A stretch of 47,460 bases of DNA from Alphaproteobacteria bacterium (lineage in GTDB: Bacteria > Pseudomonadota > Alphaproteobacteria > GCA-2731375), in contig JASLMY010000011.1 in the NCBI GenBank assembly GCA_030746295.1, positions 1 through 47,460 of the forward strand, in the 5' to 3' direction. Positions 1 through 10,500 of this stretch are shown here, one piece after another. The notes beneath the pieces are model-generated. The model was not told where the DNA came from. It searched no databases and saw only the letters and a program-made list of their open reading frames with translations. Position numbers and translations under genes: made by a program. Position 1 is the first letter of the stretch, and every line of letters begins with the position of its first letter.

Positions 1-840
1 CCCGATCGGACGGTCGAAGACGATGCGTTCCTTGGCGTATTCCACGGCGCGCTCCAAAGCGACCATGCCGATGCCGACCGCCTCGGCGGCGACCAGCACG
101 CGCTCGGGATTGAGGCCGTGCAGGAGATAGCGGAAGCCCTTGCCTTCCTCGCCGATCAGGTCGTCTTCCGGGATCGGCAAACCGTCGATGAAGACGGCAT
201 TGGTGTCCACCGCCTTGCGACCCATCTTCTCGATCTCGCGGATCTCCACGTAGTCGCGGTTGAGGTCGGTGTAGAAGAGCGACAGGCCGTCGACCGGGCG
301 CTCGCATTGATCGACCGGTGTCGTCCGCGCGATCAGTAGGATCTTGTTGGAGGTCTGCGCCGTCGAGGTCCAGTGCTTGCGGCCGTTGACGATCCAGCCG
401 TCGTTGGTGCGCTCGGCCTTAGTCTCGATTCTTGCCGTGTTGAGGCCGGCGTTGGGCTCGGTGACGCCGAAGCAAGTCCGATCCTCACCCTGGATCAGGC
501 GCGGCAGGGTGCGCTGCTTCTGCTCCTCGGTGCCGAAGACGACCACCGGGTTGGGGCCGAAGATGTTCATATGAACGGCGGAGCAGCCCGAGAGCGCGGC
601 GCCCGAGCGGGCGATCGTCTGCATCATCAGTGCGGCCTCGGTGACGCCGAGGCCGGCGCCGCCGTATTCCGGCGGCATGGCGATGCCGAGCCAGCCGCCC
701 GTCGCCATGTCGGCGACGAAATCCTCCGGGAACTCGCCCGAGCCATCCCGCGCCCGCCAGTATTCGGCATCGTATTTCTGGCAGAGCTTCTCGATCGCGT
801 CCCGAATCGATTCCTGCTCGGGCGTGAAGGCGAAATCCAT
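1..840 (-). CDS. Acyl-CoA dehydrogenase, N-terminal part (cut by left edge)
   Basis: Flavoprotein that would oxidise an acyl-CoA to the 2-enoyl-CoA. The minus-strand frame is open from an ATG at 840 to the window edge and encodes about 280 of the usual 380-390 residues. It starts MDFAFTPEQESIRDAIEKL, the usual N-terminal alpha domain. It then shows GGWLGIAMPPEYGGAG and the FAD/substrate-binding segment CFGVTEPNAGLNT followed by WIVNGRKHWTS, both family hallmarks. The C-terminal part with the usual catalytic glutamate lies outside the window, so activity cannot be judged. It lies 113 bp downstream of the amidohydrolase gene on the same strand and could be co-transcribed with the beta-alanine-type operon or begin its own unit. 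The family call is firm; the substrate is unknown. Confidence 0.93.
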   Translation of the reverse strand, partial: MDFAFTPEQESIRDAIEKLCQKYDAEYWRARDGSGEFPEDFVADMATGGWLGIAMPPEYGGAGLGVTEAALMMQTIARSGAALSGCSAVHMNIFGPNPVVVFGTEEQKQRTLPRLIQGEDRTCFGVTEPNAGLNTARIETKAERTNDGWIVNGRKHWTSTAQTSNKILLIARTTPVDQCERPVDGLSLFYTDLNRDYVEIREIEKMGRKAVDTNAVFIDGLPIPEDDLIGEEGKGFRYLLHGLNPERVLVAAEAVGIGMVALERAVEYAKERIVFDRPIG

Positions 841-920
841 TCTCGTCTCTTTCCGTCGTTTCTCGGTTGGCTGCCAATCTAACGGTTGTTCGAACTTCTG
901 GGAAACGGTCAAGCGCGTGC

Positions 921-936
921 CGGCGGCAATCCGCCG
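921..936. repeat. Short perfect inverted repeat between two minus-strand genes
   Basis: CGGCGG at 921-926 and CCGCCG at 931-936 form a 6-bp stem with a 4-base loop in the gap between the amidohydrolase stop (954) and the acyl-CoA dehydrogenase start (840). No T-run follows on the minus strand, so it is not a convincing intrinsic terminator. It could be a weak pause or RNA-stabilising hairpin, or chance in GC-rich DNA. Confidence 0.3.
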
Positions 937-953
937 CAGCGGCCCCAGCGTGC

Positions 954-1865
954 TCAGCCGTCGATGCGGTAGAAACGGGTTGCGTTGTCGTGAAAGAGAG
1001 CCTGCCGCTCGTCGGCGCTGAAATCGGCCACCATGCGGTCGAAGGCCTCGAACATCTCTCGATAACCAATGCGGACGCCGTCGACGGGGAAGTTGGAGGC
1101 GAACATACAGCGATCGGTGCCGAAGGTCTCGATCGTCTCCAAGACGATCGGCCGGTTGGCCTCGTAGGTCCAGGGCCCGTCCGGCAGACAGAGGCAGGAG
1201 AGCTTGCAATGGACGTTCGGCAAGGCGGCTAGGGCAGCCATACCCTCGCGCCAATAGGCGAGGCCTTCCTCGCTGCGGTCCCAGGGAAAGCCGGTGTGGT
1301 TCAGCACCACGGGTGTGTCCGGGATCTCAGCCACGACCTCGGCCGCCTCGACCAGATGCCAGGGCGGCACGCGCAAATCCCAGGAGAGATCGTGCTGCCG
1401 GAGCCGTTTCAGGCCGGCCCGCCATTTGGGATCGCCCATGCTGCCGGGCACGCCGTCGACGCTGTCGCCGGGTGCCGCCGCCGTCACCGGCTTGGAGCGA
1501 ATGCCGCGCACCAGCGGATATTCGGCCTGCCGGATCAGCACCTCGGCCGAATTCTCGGTGTGGAACCAAGCATGTGCCACGATCGCGTTCGGCATCCCGT
1601 ACCGGGCCGCGATTCCCGTCAGCCAGCGGGTCTCGCCGACCTGGTCGTCGCGCCGGTACTCCGCCTCCACGTGCACGGTCTTGACCACGTTCAGGCCGGC
1701 CGCATCGCGACGATAGTCGTCGGGCAGATAGTTCCGTTTCAGGCTCTCGTAGTCGCCGAGGAAGAAGTCGTGCGGCTCCGGGGACGAGAGCCAGGGATAG
1801 TAGTGGCTCCCCAGGTCCCAGAGATGGTGATGGGCATCGCAGATCGGGACATCGTCGAGCGACAC
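954..1865 (-). CDS. Metal-dependent amidohydrolase (amidohydrolase 2 / TIM-barrel family)
   Basis: Predicted TIM-barrel hydrolase of about 303 residues in the COG3618-like group, which includes lactonases and other small-molecule hydrolases. The N-terminus carries CDAHHHLWD, the family's HxH metal-binding strand. VVLNHTGFPWDRS, MFASNFPVD and a C-terminal segment ending NATRFYRI match the later barrel strands. The start is chosen at GTG 1865 because GAGGG sits 5 bases upstream. A TTG at 1877 would overlap the upstream stop as TTGA and add four residues, but its ribosome-binding site is poorer. The upstream M20 hydrolase stop is at 1874-1876, so translation is probably coupled. Position suggests it opens a ring or ester intermediate feeding the carbamoylase/aminotransferase route; that role is inferred. 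Confidence 0.88.
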   Translation of the reverse strand: MSLDDVPICDAHHHLWDLGSHYYPWLSSPEPHDFFLGDYESLKRNYLPDDYRRDAAGLNVVKTVHVEAEYRRDDQVGETRWLTGIAARYGMPNAIVAHAWFHTENSAEVLIRQAEYPLVRGIRSKPVTAAAPGDSVDGVPGSMGDPKWRAGLKRLRQHDLSWDLRVPPWHLVEAAEVVAEIPDTPVVLNHTGFPWDRSEEGLAYWREGMAALAALPNVHCKLSCLCLPDGPWTYEANRPIVLETIETFGTDRCMFASNFPVDGVRIGYREMFEAFDRMVADFSADERQALFHDNATRFYRIDG

Positions 1866-1873
1866 GGCTGCCC

Positions 1874-3109
1874 TCAAACCGCGTTGGCGCGGTCGACGAT
1901 GGCGTGCAGCAGCACGTTGCAGCCGGCGGCGCAGTCCTCCGCCGTCGCCTCTTCGATCTCGTTGTGGCTGATGCCGCCCTCGCAGGGCACGAAGATCATC
2001 GCCGTCGGCGCCATTGTGGAGATATTGCAGGCGTCGTGGCCGGCGCCGGAGACGATCTCCATTGCCGGGTAGCCGGCCGCTTCCGCCCCATTGGCGACCG
2101 CGGCAACGCAGTCCGGATCAAAGACGATCGGCGGCTGATACCAGATCTCCTCGAGATCGAGCTCGAGGCCTATTTCCGCCGCGATCGCCGCCGCCCCCGT
2201 CTCCAACGCAGCCTTCATCGTGGCCAAGGTGTCGGCGTCGGGGTGGCGGAAGTCGATGGTGAAATCGACCCGGCCCGGAATGGTGTTGCGCGAGTTCGGC
2301 GAGACCGCGAACTGGCCGACGGTGGCGCAGGCGCCCGGCTGATTGTCGAGACCGATGCGATTGACCAGCTCGACCATGCGGGCCGCACCCACCAGGGCAT
2401 CGCGGCGCACCTTCATCGGCGTCGGCCCGGCATGCGCCTCCTGCCCTGTAACGGTGACGTCGAACCAGCGCTGGCCCTGGGCGCCCTGGACGATGCCGAC
2501 GGTCTTGCCCTCGACCTCGAGGATCGGACCCTGCTCGATATGGGCCTCGAAGAAGGCGGCAATCTCGCGCCCACCCATCTCCGCTTCGCCCAGATAGCCG
2601 ATCCGGGCCAGCTCCTCGCCCATGCTCTTACCGTCCGTATCGGTGGTCTGGTGCGCCTCTTCGAGCGTGAAGACGCCAGTGAAGACGCCGGAGCCGATCA
2701 TCGCCGGGGCGAAGCGGCAGCCCTCCTCGTTGGTCCAGACCGCGACCTCGACCGGCCTGCGGGTCTCGTAGTTGAGGTCGTTCAGGCTGCGCACCACCTC
2801 CAGTCCCGCCAGTACACCGTAGACGCCGTCGTATTTGCCGCCGGTCGGCTGGGTGTCGAGGTGACTGCCGGTCATCACCGGCGCCAGGTCGTCGTCGCGG
2901 CCGGGACGGCGCGCGAAGACGTTGCCCATCTTGTCGATGCGGATCGTGCAGCCGGCTTCCTCGCACCAATGGACAAAGAGGTCGCGGCCCTCGCGGTCGA
3001 GGTCGGTCAGGGCCTGGCGGTTGACGCCACCCTTCTCGGTAGCACCGATCTTCGCCATCTCCATCAGACTGTCCCAGAGCCGCTGCCGGTTGATCGCCAG
3101 GTTGCGCAT
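1874..3109 (-). CDS. M20-family Zn hydrolase: N-carbamoyl-amino-acid hydrolase / beta-ureidopropionase-like
   Basis: 411 residues, normal for the allantoate amidohydrolase / N-carbamoyl-L-amino-acid hydrolase / bacterial beta-ureidopropionase group. These enzymes remove the carbamoyl group as CO2 and ammonia. Dinuclear-metal motifs are all visible: GSHLDTQ (His83), KYDG (Asp94), TNEEG (Glu128-Glu129), HIEQGP (His190) and a late ISHNE. The substrate-site segment GAGHDACN is also present. The SD-like GAGGGGTGGG lies just upstream of ATG 3109. The gene is 11 bp behind alanine dehydrogenase in the same direction. With the omega-aminotransferase and alanine dehydrogenase in the same operon, N-carbamoyl-beta-alanine is a reasonable substrate, but the exact carbamoyl or ureido acid cannot be read from sequence. 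A homologue lies at 21384-22631. Confidence 0.92.
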   Translation of the reverse strand: MRNLAINRQRLWDSLMEMAKIGATEKGGVNRQALTDLDREGRDLFVHWCEEAGCTIRIDKMGNVFARRPGRDDDLAPVMTGSHLDTQPTGGKYDGVYGVLAGLEVVRSLNDLNYETRRPVEVAVWTNEEGCRFAPAMIGSGVFTGVFTLEEAHQTTDTDGKSMGEELARIGYLGEAEMGGREIAAFFEAHIEQGPILEVEGKTVGIVQGAQGQRWFDVTVTGQEAHAGPTPMKVRRDALVGAARMVELVNRIGLDNQPGACATVGQFAVSPNSRNTIPGRVDFTIDFRHPDADTLATMKAALETGAAAIAAEIGLELDLEEIWYQPPIVFDPDCVAAVANGAEAAGYPAMEIVSGAGHDACNISTMAPTAMIFVPCEGGISHNEIEEATAEDCAAGCNVLLHAIVDRANAV

Positions 3110-3120
3110 CGTCCCACCCC

Positions 3121-4239
3121 TCAGGCGCCGAGCACGTCGGCGGCGGCGACATAGTGGAGATCGAGATCGCGGGCAACCGCCTCATAGGTGAGCTTGCCCT
3201 CGGCGACGTTGAGCCCGTTGCAAAGGTGCGGGTCGTCGCGAAGCGCCTGGCGCCAGCCCTTGTCCGCCAACGCCAGGGTGAACGGCAGGGTGGCGTTGTT
3301 GAGGGCGAAGGTCGAGGTCCGGGCCACCGCGCCCGGCATGTTGGCGACGCAATAGTGGACCACGTCATGCACCATGTAGGTGGGCTCGGCGTGGGTCGTC
3401 GGCCGGCTGGTCTCGAAGCAGCCGCCCTGCTCGATGGCGACGTCGACCCCGACCGAGCCGCGGCGCATGTCGCGGATCATCGCCTCGGTGACGAGGCGGG
3501 GTGCCGCCGCACCCGGCACCAGCACCGCGCCGACCACCAGATCGGCGCTCATCACATGCTCCTCGATCGCGTCGACGGTCGAGAAGATCGTGTTCAGCAT
3601 CGGCCCGAACTGCAGATCCAGGTCGTAGAGCCGGCGCAAGTTGATGTCGATGACGAAGACCGAGGCCTCCAGCCCCATGGCCATCCTGAGGGCATTGGTG
3701 CCGACGACGCCGCCGCCAAGGACCACGACCTTGGCCGCGCGCACGCCGGGGACACCGCCCAACAGCATGCCGCGCCCGCCTTGCGCGATCTCCAGGCAAT
3801 GGGCGCCGGCCTGGATCGACATCCGGCCGGCGACCTCGCTCATCGGCGACAACAGCGGCAGGCCACCGTGATCGTCGGTCACCGTCTCGTAGGCGATACC
3901 GACGACGCCCGAATCCAACATCGCCCGCGTCAGCTCCGGCGCCGGCGCCAGATGCAAGTAGGTGAAGAGCACCTGACCCTCGCGCAGCATGGCGCATTCG
4001 ACCGGTTGCGGCTCCTTGACCTTGACCACCAACTCGGCCCGGGCGAAGACCTCTTCGGCAGTATCGACGATCTCGGCGCCGACGGCCCGGTAGTCGTCGT
4101 CGTCGAGTCCGATGTCGCGGGCCGCACCCTGCTCGACCAATACCTGGTGGCCATGATGCACCGCCTGGCGGACGCTGCCCGGCGTCATGCCCACCCGGTG
4201 CTCCTCGGTCTTGATCTCCTTCGGCACCCCGATCAGCAT
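3121..4239 (-). CDS. ald: Alanine dehydrogenase
   Basis: NAD-dependent, reversible L-alanine + water to pyruvate + ammonia. 372 residues, the typical length. It begins [20 protein letters not shown], the standard Ald N-terminus. VVKVKEPQP holds the substrate-binding lysine region, followed by the Rossmann glycine motif [24 protein letters not shown] and [20 protein letters not shown], diagnostic of Ald, follow. It lies 16 bp after the omega-aminotransferase stop. In this position its likely job is to take alanine made by the aminotransferase back to pyruvate with release of ammonia, so pyruvate acts catalytically as amino acceptor. No defects seen. Confidence 0.97.
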   Translation of the reverse strand: MLIGVPKEIKTEEHRVGMTPGSVRQAVHHGHQVLVEQGAARDIGLDDDDYRAVGAEIVDTAEEVFARAELVVKVKEPQPVECAMLREGQVLFTYLHLAPAPELTRAMLDSGVVGIAYETVTDDHGGLPLLSPMSEVAGRMSIQAGAHCLEIAQGGRGMLLGGVPGVRAAKVVVLGGGVVGTNALRMAMGLEASVFVIDINLRRLYDLDLQFGPMLNTIFSTVDAIEEHVMSADLVVGAVLVPGAAAPRLVTEAMIRDMRRGSVGVDVAIEQGGCFETSRPTTHAEPTYMVHDVVHYCVANMPGAVARTSTFALNNATLPFTLALADKGWRQALRDDPHLCNGLNVAEGKLTYEAVARDLDLHYVAAADVLGA

Positions 4240-4255
4240 GCGCCTCGCTCCCGAT

Positions 4256-5593
4256 TCAATGAACGCGTTTGATGGCCGTCGACAGCGTGTCGACGATACG
4301 GTCGATGTGCTCGCGCTCCAAGATCAGCGGCGGCGAGAGCGCGATGATGTCGCCTGTGGTGCGGATCAGAAGGCCGTTCTCGTAACAGTCGAGAAAGCAG
4401 TCCACGGCCCGCTTGGTCGGCTGGCCCTCGATCGGCTCCAGCTCGATGCCGCCGATGATGCCGAGATTGCGGGCATCGATCACATGCGGCAGGCCTTGCA
4501 TCGAGTGCATGCCGTCCTCCCAATAGTCGGCCAGCTCGCGGCCGCGCTCCAAGAGACCCTCCTTGGCATAGATCTCGAGCGTCGCCAGCCCAGCCGCCGC
4601 GGCCAGCGGATGGCCGGAATAGGTGTAGCCGTGGAAGAGCTCGATGCCGGCCGGCGAATCATCGAGGAAGGTCTGATAGATGTCGTTGCGGCAAGCCACC
4701 GCGCCCATCGGCACGGCGGCGTTTGTCAGCCCCTTGGCGAGCGACATCATGTCTGGCGTGACGTCGAAGTAGTCGGCGGCGAAGGGCGCGCCCAAGCGGC
4801 CGAAGCCTGTGATGACCTCGTCGAAGATCAACAGAATGCCGTGCCTGTCGCAGATCTCGCGTAGTCGCTTCAGGTAGCCCTTGGGCGGAATCAGGACGCC
4901 GGTGGAGCCCGCCACCGGCTCGACGATGACGGCGGCGATGGTGGAGGCATCGTGCAGTTGAACCAGCCGCTCCAGGTCGTCGGCGAGCTCGGCGCCCCAT
5001 TCCGGCTCGCCGCGCGAGAAGGCATTCCTCTCCGGAGCATGGGTGTGGCGCAGGTGGTCGACGCCATTCAGCAACGGGCCGAAGAACTTGCGGTTGCCGA
5101 CGATGCCGCCGACCGAGATGCCGCCGAAGCCGACGCCGTGATAGCCGCGCTCGCGCCCGATCAGCCGCGTGCGGCCGCCCTCGCCGCGGACCCGGTGGTA
5201 GGCGATGGCGATCTTGAGCGCAGTGTCGACCGCTTCCGAGCCCGAGTTGGCGAAGAAGATCCGGTCCATCCCCTCGGGCGTGATCTCGGCCAGGCGAGAG
5301 GCGAACTCGAAGACCAGCGGGTTGCCCATCTGGAAGTTGGGGGCGTAGTCCATGGTCTCGGCCTGGGCCTTGATCGCCGCCGTGATCTCCGCCCTGCCGT
5401 GGCCGGCGTTGCAGCACCAAAGGCCCGCCGTGCCGTCCAGGATGTCGCGACCGTCGTGGCTGCGGTAGTGCATATCCTTGGCGCCGACCAACAGGCGCGG
5501 CGCCGACTTGAACTGCCGGTTGTCGGTGAACGGCATCCAGAAGGCGTCGAGATCGTTCGGCTGCGCCTCGGCCGTGGTCATCGCCTGCGTCAT
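4256..5593 (-). CDS. Omega-amino acid (beta-alanine):pyruvate aminotransferase, class III PLP enzyme
   Basis: Transfers the amino group of beta-alanine or another omega-amino acid to pyruvate, giving malonate semialdehyde (or analogue) and L-alanine. 445 residues, usual for the family. Visible features are [12 protein letters not shown] near the N-terminus, [26 protein letters not shown], the PLP-interacting [11 protein letters not shown], and the Schiff-base lysine in SLAKGLTN (about Lys287). The close match to the Pseudomonas omega-amino acid:pyruvate aminotransferase N-terminus supports this over GABA or ornithine aminotransferases. The start is ATG 5593, preceded by GAGGGGTG at good spacing. 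An in-frame upstream extension to 5665 has no support. First gene of the minus-strand operon, divergent from the amidase at 5701. Confidence 0.93.
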   Translation of the reverse strand: MTQAMTTAEAQPNDLDAFWMPFTDNRQFKSAPRLLVGAKDMHYRSHDGRDILDGTAGLWCCNAGHGRAEITAAIKAQAETMDYAPNFQMGNPLVFEFASRLAEITPEGMDRIFFANSGSEAVDTALKIAIAYHRVRGEGGRTRLIGRERGYHGVGFGGISVGGIVGNRKFFGPLLNGVDHLRHTHAPERNAFSRGEPEWGAELADDLERLVQLHDASTIAAVIVEPVAGSTGVLIPPKGYLKRLREICDRHGILLIFDEVITGFGRLGAPFAADYFDVTPDMMSLAKGLTNAAVPMGAVACRNDIYQTFLDDSPAGIELFHGYTYSGHPLAAAAGLATLEIYAKEGLLERGRELADYWEDGMHSMQGLPHVIDARNLGIIGGIELEPIEGQPTKRAVDCFLDCYENGLLIRTTGDIIALSPPLILEREHIDRIVDTLSTAIKRVH

Positions 5594-5700
5594 GGTATCA
5601 CCCCTCGCTAGCTCTTGCGCTCGAACTCTATCAGCCCTGAAAATGCAGCAAAAGCGAATCTCCAAACCAACTGGGGGTCCGAAGCAAAGGGGAAGATTGG
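5594..5700. promoter_or_regulatory. Divergent intergenic region (aminotransferase operon / amidase)
   Basis: This 107-bp gap separates two genes read away from each other, so both promoters should lie here. The centre is clearly AT-richer than its surroundings. Ribosome-binding sites are visible at both ends: GAGGGGTG for the minus gene and AAGGGGAAG for the amidase. I could not fix convincing -35/-10 boxes. Confidence 0.5.
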
Positions 5701-7137
5701 ATGGCGTTCTTCAAGGAGTACGAGAACTACGACGGCCTCGGCTTGGCCGAGCTAGTGCGCCGCGGCGAGGTCACGGCCAATGAGTTGCTGGAGGCTGCGG
5801 TCGCCCGCGTCGAGGCCCGTGATGACGCCGTCAACGCTGTCGTGGTCCGCCTCTACGAGCTGGCCGAGCAGGCGATCGAGGCCGGCCTGCCCGACGGCTC
5901 CTTCACCGGGGTGCCATACCTCTTGAAGGATCTGAGCGCCTCTCTCGGCGGCCAACCGTCGACCCGGGCCTGCAAATTCTTCGCCGATGCCGTAGCACCG
6001 GCGGATTCGGAGCAGGTGGTGCGGTTGAAGCGCGCCGGCCTCGTCATCTTCGGGCGCACCAACACCTGCGAGCTGGGCCTGAGCCTCACCTGCGAGCCGC
6101 AGTATTGGGGCGCCACCCGCAACCCCTGGGACTTGGAGCGGATCTCCGGCGGCTCCAGCGGCGGCGCCGCGGCTTCGGTCGGCGCCCGCATGCTGCCGAT
6201 GGCGCACGCCACCGACGGCTTCGGCTCGATCCGGGCACCGGCCGCCTGCTGTGGTCTCGTGGGCCTGAAGCCGACCCGTGGCCGCAACACCATGGCGCCC
6301 TATCTGGGCGAAGGCATGGCCGGCCTTTCGGCCGAGCACGCGGTGACGCTGACGGTGCGCGACTCGGCCGCCCTCTTGGATGCCACCGCGGGCCCCGGCG
6401 TCGGCGACCCCTATACCGCGCCGGCACCGTCCCGACCCTATCTGCGTGACGTCGGCGCCAAACCGACGACGTTGCGGATCGCAATCAGCTCGAAGACGCC
6501 GAACGGGGCCGAGGTCGCGCCCGAGTGCCAGCGCGTCCTCGACGAGACCGCGAAGCTCTGTGCCGACCTCGGCCACGAAGTGACCGAGACCGACCCCGAG
6601 ATCGACGGCGAGGCGGTGGTGCCGACCTTCCTGACCCTGATGGCGGCGAACACGGTGGTCAATCTGTCGAACCACCCGACCGCGGGGCGGCCGGCGAGGG
6701 AGGACGAGGTCGAGCGCGTTACCTGGGCCTGCTATGAAATGGGGCGTCGGGTCAGTGGTGCCGACTACGCCCGGGCGACCCAGGCCGCGCACCGTATCGG
6801 CCGGCAGATGGCCGCTTTCCACCAGGACTACGACGTGCTGCTGACGCCGGGTCTCGCAACTCCGCCGGTCAAGCTCGGCTGGCTCGACATGATGATGGAA
6901 GACGTTGACGAATACTGGCGCCGGGTCTTCGCCTTATCGCCCTTCACGGTCTGGTTCAACCTCACAGGGCAGCCGGCGATGATGCTGCCGATCGGCCACC
7001 TGCCGGGCGGCCTGCCGCTGGCGGTGCAACTGGTCGGCCGCTTCGGCGACGAGGCTACTCTCTTCCGCCTCGCCGCCCAGTTGGAGGAAGCCAAGCCTTG
7101 GTTCGATCGCCTGCCCAAACTGGCGGCAGTTGTCTGA
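5701..7137 (+). CDS. Amidase signature family hydrolase, NylA-like group
   Basis: 478-residue serine amidase. The Ser-cisSer-Lys triad is complete: Lys76 in PYLLKDLSA, the cis-serine Ser153 in ISGGSSGGAAA, and Ser176 in TDGFGSIRAPA. The usual second glycine of DGGGSIR-type motifs is Phe here. CCGLVGLKPTRGR and the GDPYTAPAPSRPYL segment resemble the subgroup annotated as 6-aminohexanoate-cyclic-dimer hydrolases, but true substrates in that group vary widely. Starts at ATG 5701 behind AAGGGGAAG. It is divergent from the beta-alanine-type operon and probably supplies amino or omega-amino acids by splitting an amide. That link is inference from position. Confidence 0.93.
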   Translation: MAFFKEYENYDGLGLAELVRRGEVTANELLEAAVARVEARDDAVNAVVVRLYELAEQAIEAGLPDGSFTGVPYLLKDLSASLGGQPSTRACKFFADAVAPADSEQVVRLKRAGLVIFGRTNTCELGLSLTCEPQYWGATRNPWDLERISGGSSGGAAASVGARMLPMAHATDGFGSIRAPAACCGLVGLKPTRGRNTMAPYLGEGMAGLSAEHAVTLTVRDSAALLDATAGPGVGDPYTAPAPSRPYLRDVGAKPTTLRIAISSKTPNGAEVAPECQRVLDETAKLCADLGHEVTETDPEIDGEAVVPTFLTLMAANTVVNLSNHPTAGRPAREDEVERVTWACYEMGRRVSGADYARATQAAHRIGRQMAAFHQDYDVLLTPGLATPPVKLGWLDMMMEDVDEYWRRVFALSPFTVWFNLTGQPAMMLPIGHLPGGLPLAVQLVGRFGDEATLFRLAAQLEEAKPWFDRLPKLAAVV

Positions 7138-7522
7138 GAGGCTGGGCGCGGCGCTGGCACGTGACATCGGCAATCGTGAGCGGCGGCGAAACGCGATTGT
7201 TGCCGCAAGTCCGGGGCGACGGTCGATCGAGTTATCGGAGGTGGCCCTACCGACAGTTTGAAGAAATTTCGAGACACGCCGGTAGCGCGGGCCCGAGGTC
7301 CCGGCGGCTGTAAATACGCCCCAGACTGTGCTAAACGACCGCCTGCCTAGGAGTAGGCAATCTGTCCTATCGCGCCCCGACTCGTCGGCTTCGCGTTCCG
7401 CTGGAACCTTTCGGTAAGTCGGCTGCAGTAACGTTGCCGAAGGCGAACGCGAAACAGGTGGCCAAATCGAGCGCCACGGCGATGCGCGCCGACCAGTCTC
7501 AAACAGCAGTCGAAGAGCCGCG
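7138..7522. other. 385-bp non-coding gap upstream of the PAS kinase
   Basis: No supported gene: the short open frames here have no recognisable product and overlap on both strands. The stretch holds a 6-bp perfect inverted repeat at 7344-7359 and probably the kinase promoter. It marks the start of the kinase block and could be an insertion edge. No direct repeat, tRNA or transposase remnant was found. Confidence 0.6.
7344..7359. repeat. Perfect inverted repeat TGCCTA-GGAG-TAGGCA
   Basis: A 6-bp perfect dyad with a 4-base centre, about 165 bp upstream of the kinase start. Its size resembles the binding sites of dimeric regulators of the LuxR/FixJ class, or a small RNA hairpin. No T-run follows. 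Function unproven. Confidence 0.4.
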
Positions 7523-10500
7523 ATGTCCGACAACGTCCTGCAAGCACCGGCCGATGACAACGAGCTCTACCGTCGCATGTACGAGTTGTCGGCCATCGGA
7601 ATGTTCCGGTCGACGCCGGACGGGCGATACATCACGGCCAACCCCGCCGGCGCGCGGCTGCACGGCTACGATAGCGAGGCCGAACTTCTGCGGGCAGCCC
7701 CCCATATCGCCGACGAGATCTACGTCGACGCCGAGGATCGGGCGGAATTGCGCCGCCTGCTGGAAGAGCGGGGCGCCGTCGTAGGATTCGAATGCCAGAT
7801 CTACCGGCACAAGACCGGTGAGCGCATCTGGGTGCGGCAAAACGTCTGTCGGGTCACTGACGAGCACGGCCGAACGGCCTACCTGGAAGGCTGCGTCGAG
7901 GACATCTCCGATCGCAAACGGAACGAGCAGGCACTGGCTGAGGCCCAAAACGAGCTGGAACGGCGGGTCGAGGAGCGAACGGCAGAACTGAAAGACAGCG
8001 AGGGGCGATTTCGCGACTTCGTGGCAGCGTCGGTGGATTGGCTATGGGAAGCCGATTCCGCGCATCGGTTCACCTATGTCTCGGGCAATTTCGAAGCTCT
8101 CACGGGCATACCCATCGCAAACATCTTGGGACGAATGAGGCTGGAGACCCGTGGCGGCGGCGACGAGGCGGTTTGGCAGGAGCACCTCGAGAAGTTGCGA
8201 CGACACGAGCCGTTTCGCGATTTCACTTTCCCTCGTGCGACGGATTCCGGGGATCCGACCTGGGTGACGGTGAGCGGCGTTCCCAGGTTCGGCGACGACG
8301 GTGCTTTCCTCGGCTACCGAGGCAGCGGTCGAGACGTTACTGCCATAGTGCAGGCCGAGGCGGCCCTACACGAAAGCGAGGAGCGATTTCGCGTCATTGC
8401 CGAGGCGACACCGACCCCCATGGTCATCAACAAGATCTCCGACGGAGAGGTCCTGTACGCCAACCGGGCCGCCGACCGGGAAGCGGAGAGCCGCTACGGC
8501 CATCCCCTCGCCGGCACCAAGGTCAAGGCCTATTGGGCCGAGCCGAGCGAGCATGAGGCCTTCCTGCGCGACGCCCGCAAGCCTGGCGGCGTGCGCAATC
8601 GTGAAATTCGCGTGCGGCACGCCGACGGCTCGATCCATTGGCTCTTGGCCTCGGCCGAAGAGATCACTTTCGACGGCGAGCCGGCAATCTTCACCGGCTT
8701 CCAGAACATCACGGCACAGAAGGAGGTCGAGAAAGCGCTCGCCGAGCAGGAAGCGCAAATGCGGCTCGTCACCAATAATTTGCCGGCGTTGATCACCTAT
8801 ATCGACGCTGATGAGAGATTTCGTTTCGTCAATCGAACCCTGACCGAATGGTACGGCAAGAACTCCCCCGAGATCATCGGACGGACGGTGTCGGAGCTGC
8901 ACGGCTCCCAGTACAAACGCTTCAAGCCCTATATCGAACGCGTTCTCGCCGGTGCGGAAGTGACCTTCGAAACCAGCGTCGTCTACGGCGATGGCAAGCG
9001 ACGAGACGTGGAAGTCGGCTATCTTCCTCACCGAGACGCAGCCGGTACGGTCGTCGGCTTCTTCTCCTTGGCCATCGATCTCACCGGTCGGAAACGAGAC
9101 GAGGCTGCGCTGCGCGAAAGCGAGGCGAAGTACCGGGCCCTCGTCGACGGCTATGCGCAAGGGATCTTCGTGCATCAACACGGCCGCATCGTCTACGCCA
9201 ACGAGAAGGCATCACATATCTACAGGTATTCACGAGAGGAGATGGTCGACCTTGCGATAGGCGACTTGATCCCCGAGCACGAGCGCGAGCGCATCAGCGC
9301 CTTCCGCCAGCGCGGCGCGGAAGGCGGCTTGGAATTCCAAGGGCTGCGGCGGGACGGCACGCTCGTTTGGCTGGAGGGATACGCGCAGAACATTACCTGG
9401 AACGGCGAACCGGCCCGCCAGAACGCCATCGTCGATATCGACGACCGCAAGAGCGCGGAACAGGCGCAGCGCGAGGCGGAGGAATGGTTCCGGGCCATAT
9501 TCGACCAGGCCGCCGTGGGCATCGGACTGATGACGCCCGCCGGCCGTTTTCTGGCGGTGAATCAGAAGCTCTGCGAACTGATGTGGCGCAAAGAAGAAGA
9601 GCTCCTCGACCTGCGGTTCGAGGACTTCGCCCATCCGGTCGATTATCAGGAATGCAACGAACAGATCGGACGTCTACTGATCGGCGAGATTTCGACTTTC
9701 ACAATCGAAATCCGTTACGGGCCGCAGCCGGGAACGGTGCTCTGGGGCAACCTCACCGTCTCGCTCGTTCGCGAGGGGAACGGCGATCGATACGCCCTGC
9801 TCGGCATCGTCGAGGACATCACCGAGCGAAAATGGGCCGAAAGGGCCCTGGAGGAAAGCGAGGATCGTCTTCGCGAAGCAACCAGACTTGCGCGCCTCGG
9901 CTATTGGGTCTGGGATTCGATCGAGGACAAGTGCATCTACTGCTCTGAGGAATGCGCGCAGATCCATGGGCTGACGCCACAGGAATATATGGCCCGCGCC
10001 TCGACCATCGATGGCCCCTTTTCGCTGACCCATCCCGACGACCGCGAGGCCTACAGGGAAAGAATTAACACGCTTCGCCGGGGCAAGACCGTCGAGTTTG
10101 AATCCAGAATCCTCATGGCGAACGGCGAAGAACGGCACGTCCGGGAAATCGCCAAGCCGATCTTGGATGAAAACGGACGGGTCATCCAAGAATACGGCAC
10201 CATCTTCGATATCACGCCCCACAAGATGGCAGAGGCGGCGCTCATCGAAAGCCAGGAGCGCATCCGCGATTTCGCCGGCGCAACCTCCGATTGGTTCTGG
10301 GAGACGGATGCCGAGTACCGTTTCACCTATCTCGCGGGAACGGGACAAGGCTGGAGCGAGAAACAATTGGGTCAACGTATCGGCCGCAGCCGCTTCGAGC
10401 ACGAGGCCTTCGACGGCGAGCCGGAGAAGTGGCGGCGGCACCGCGAGGACCTGAAGGCCCGACGCCCTTTCCGCGATTTTCGCTACAAGCGTCCGACGCC

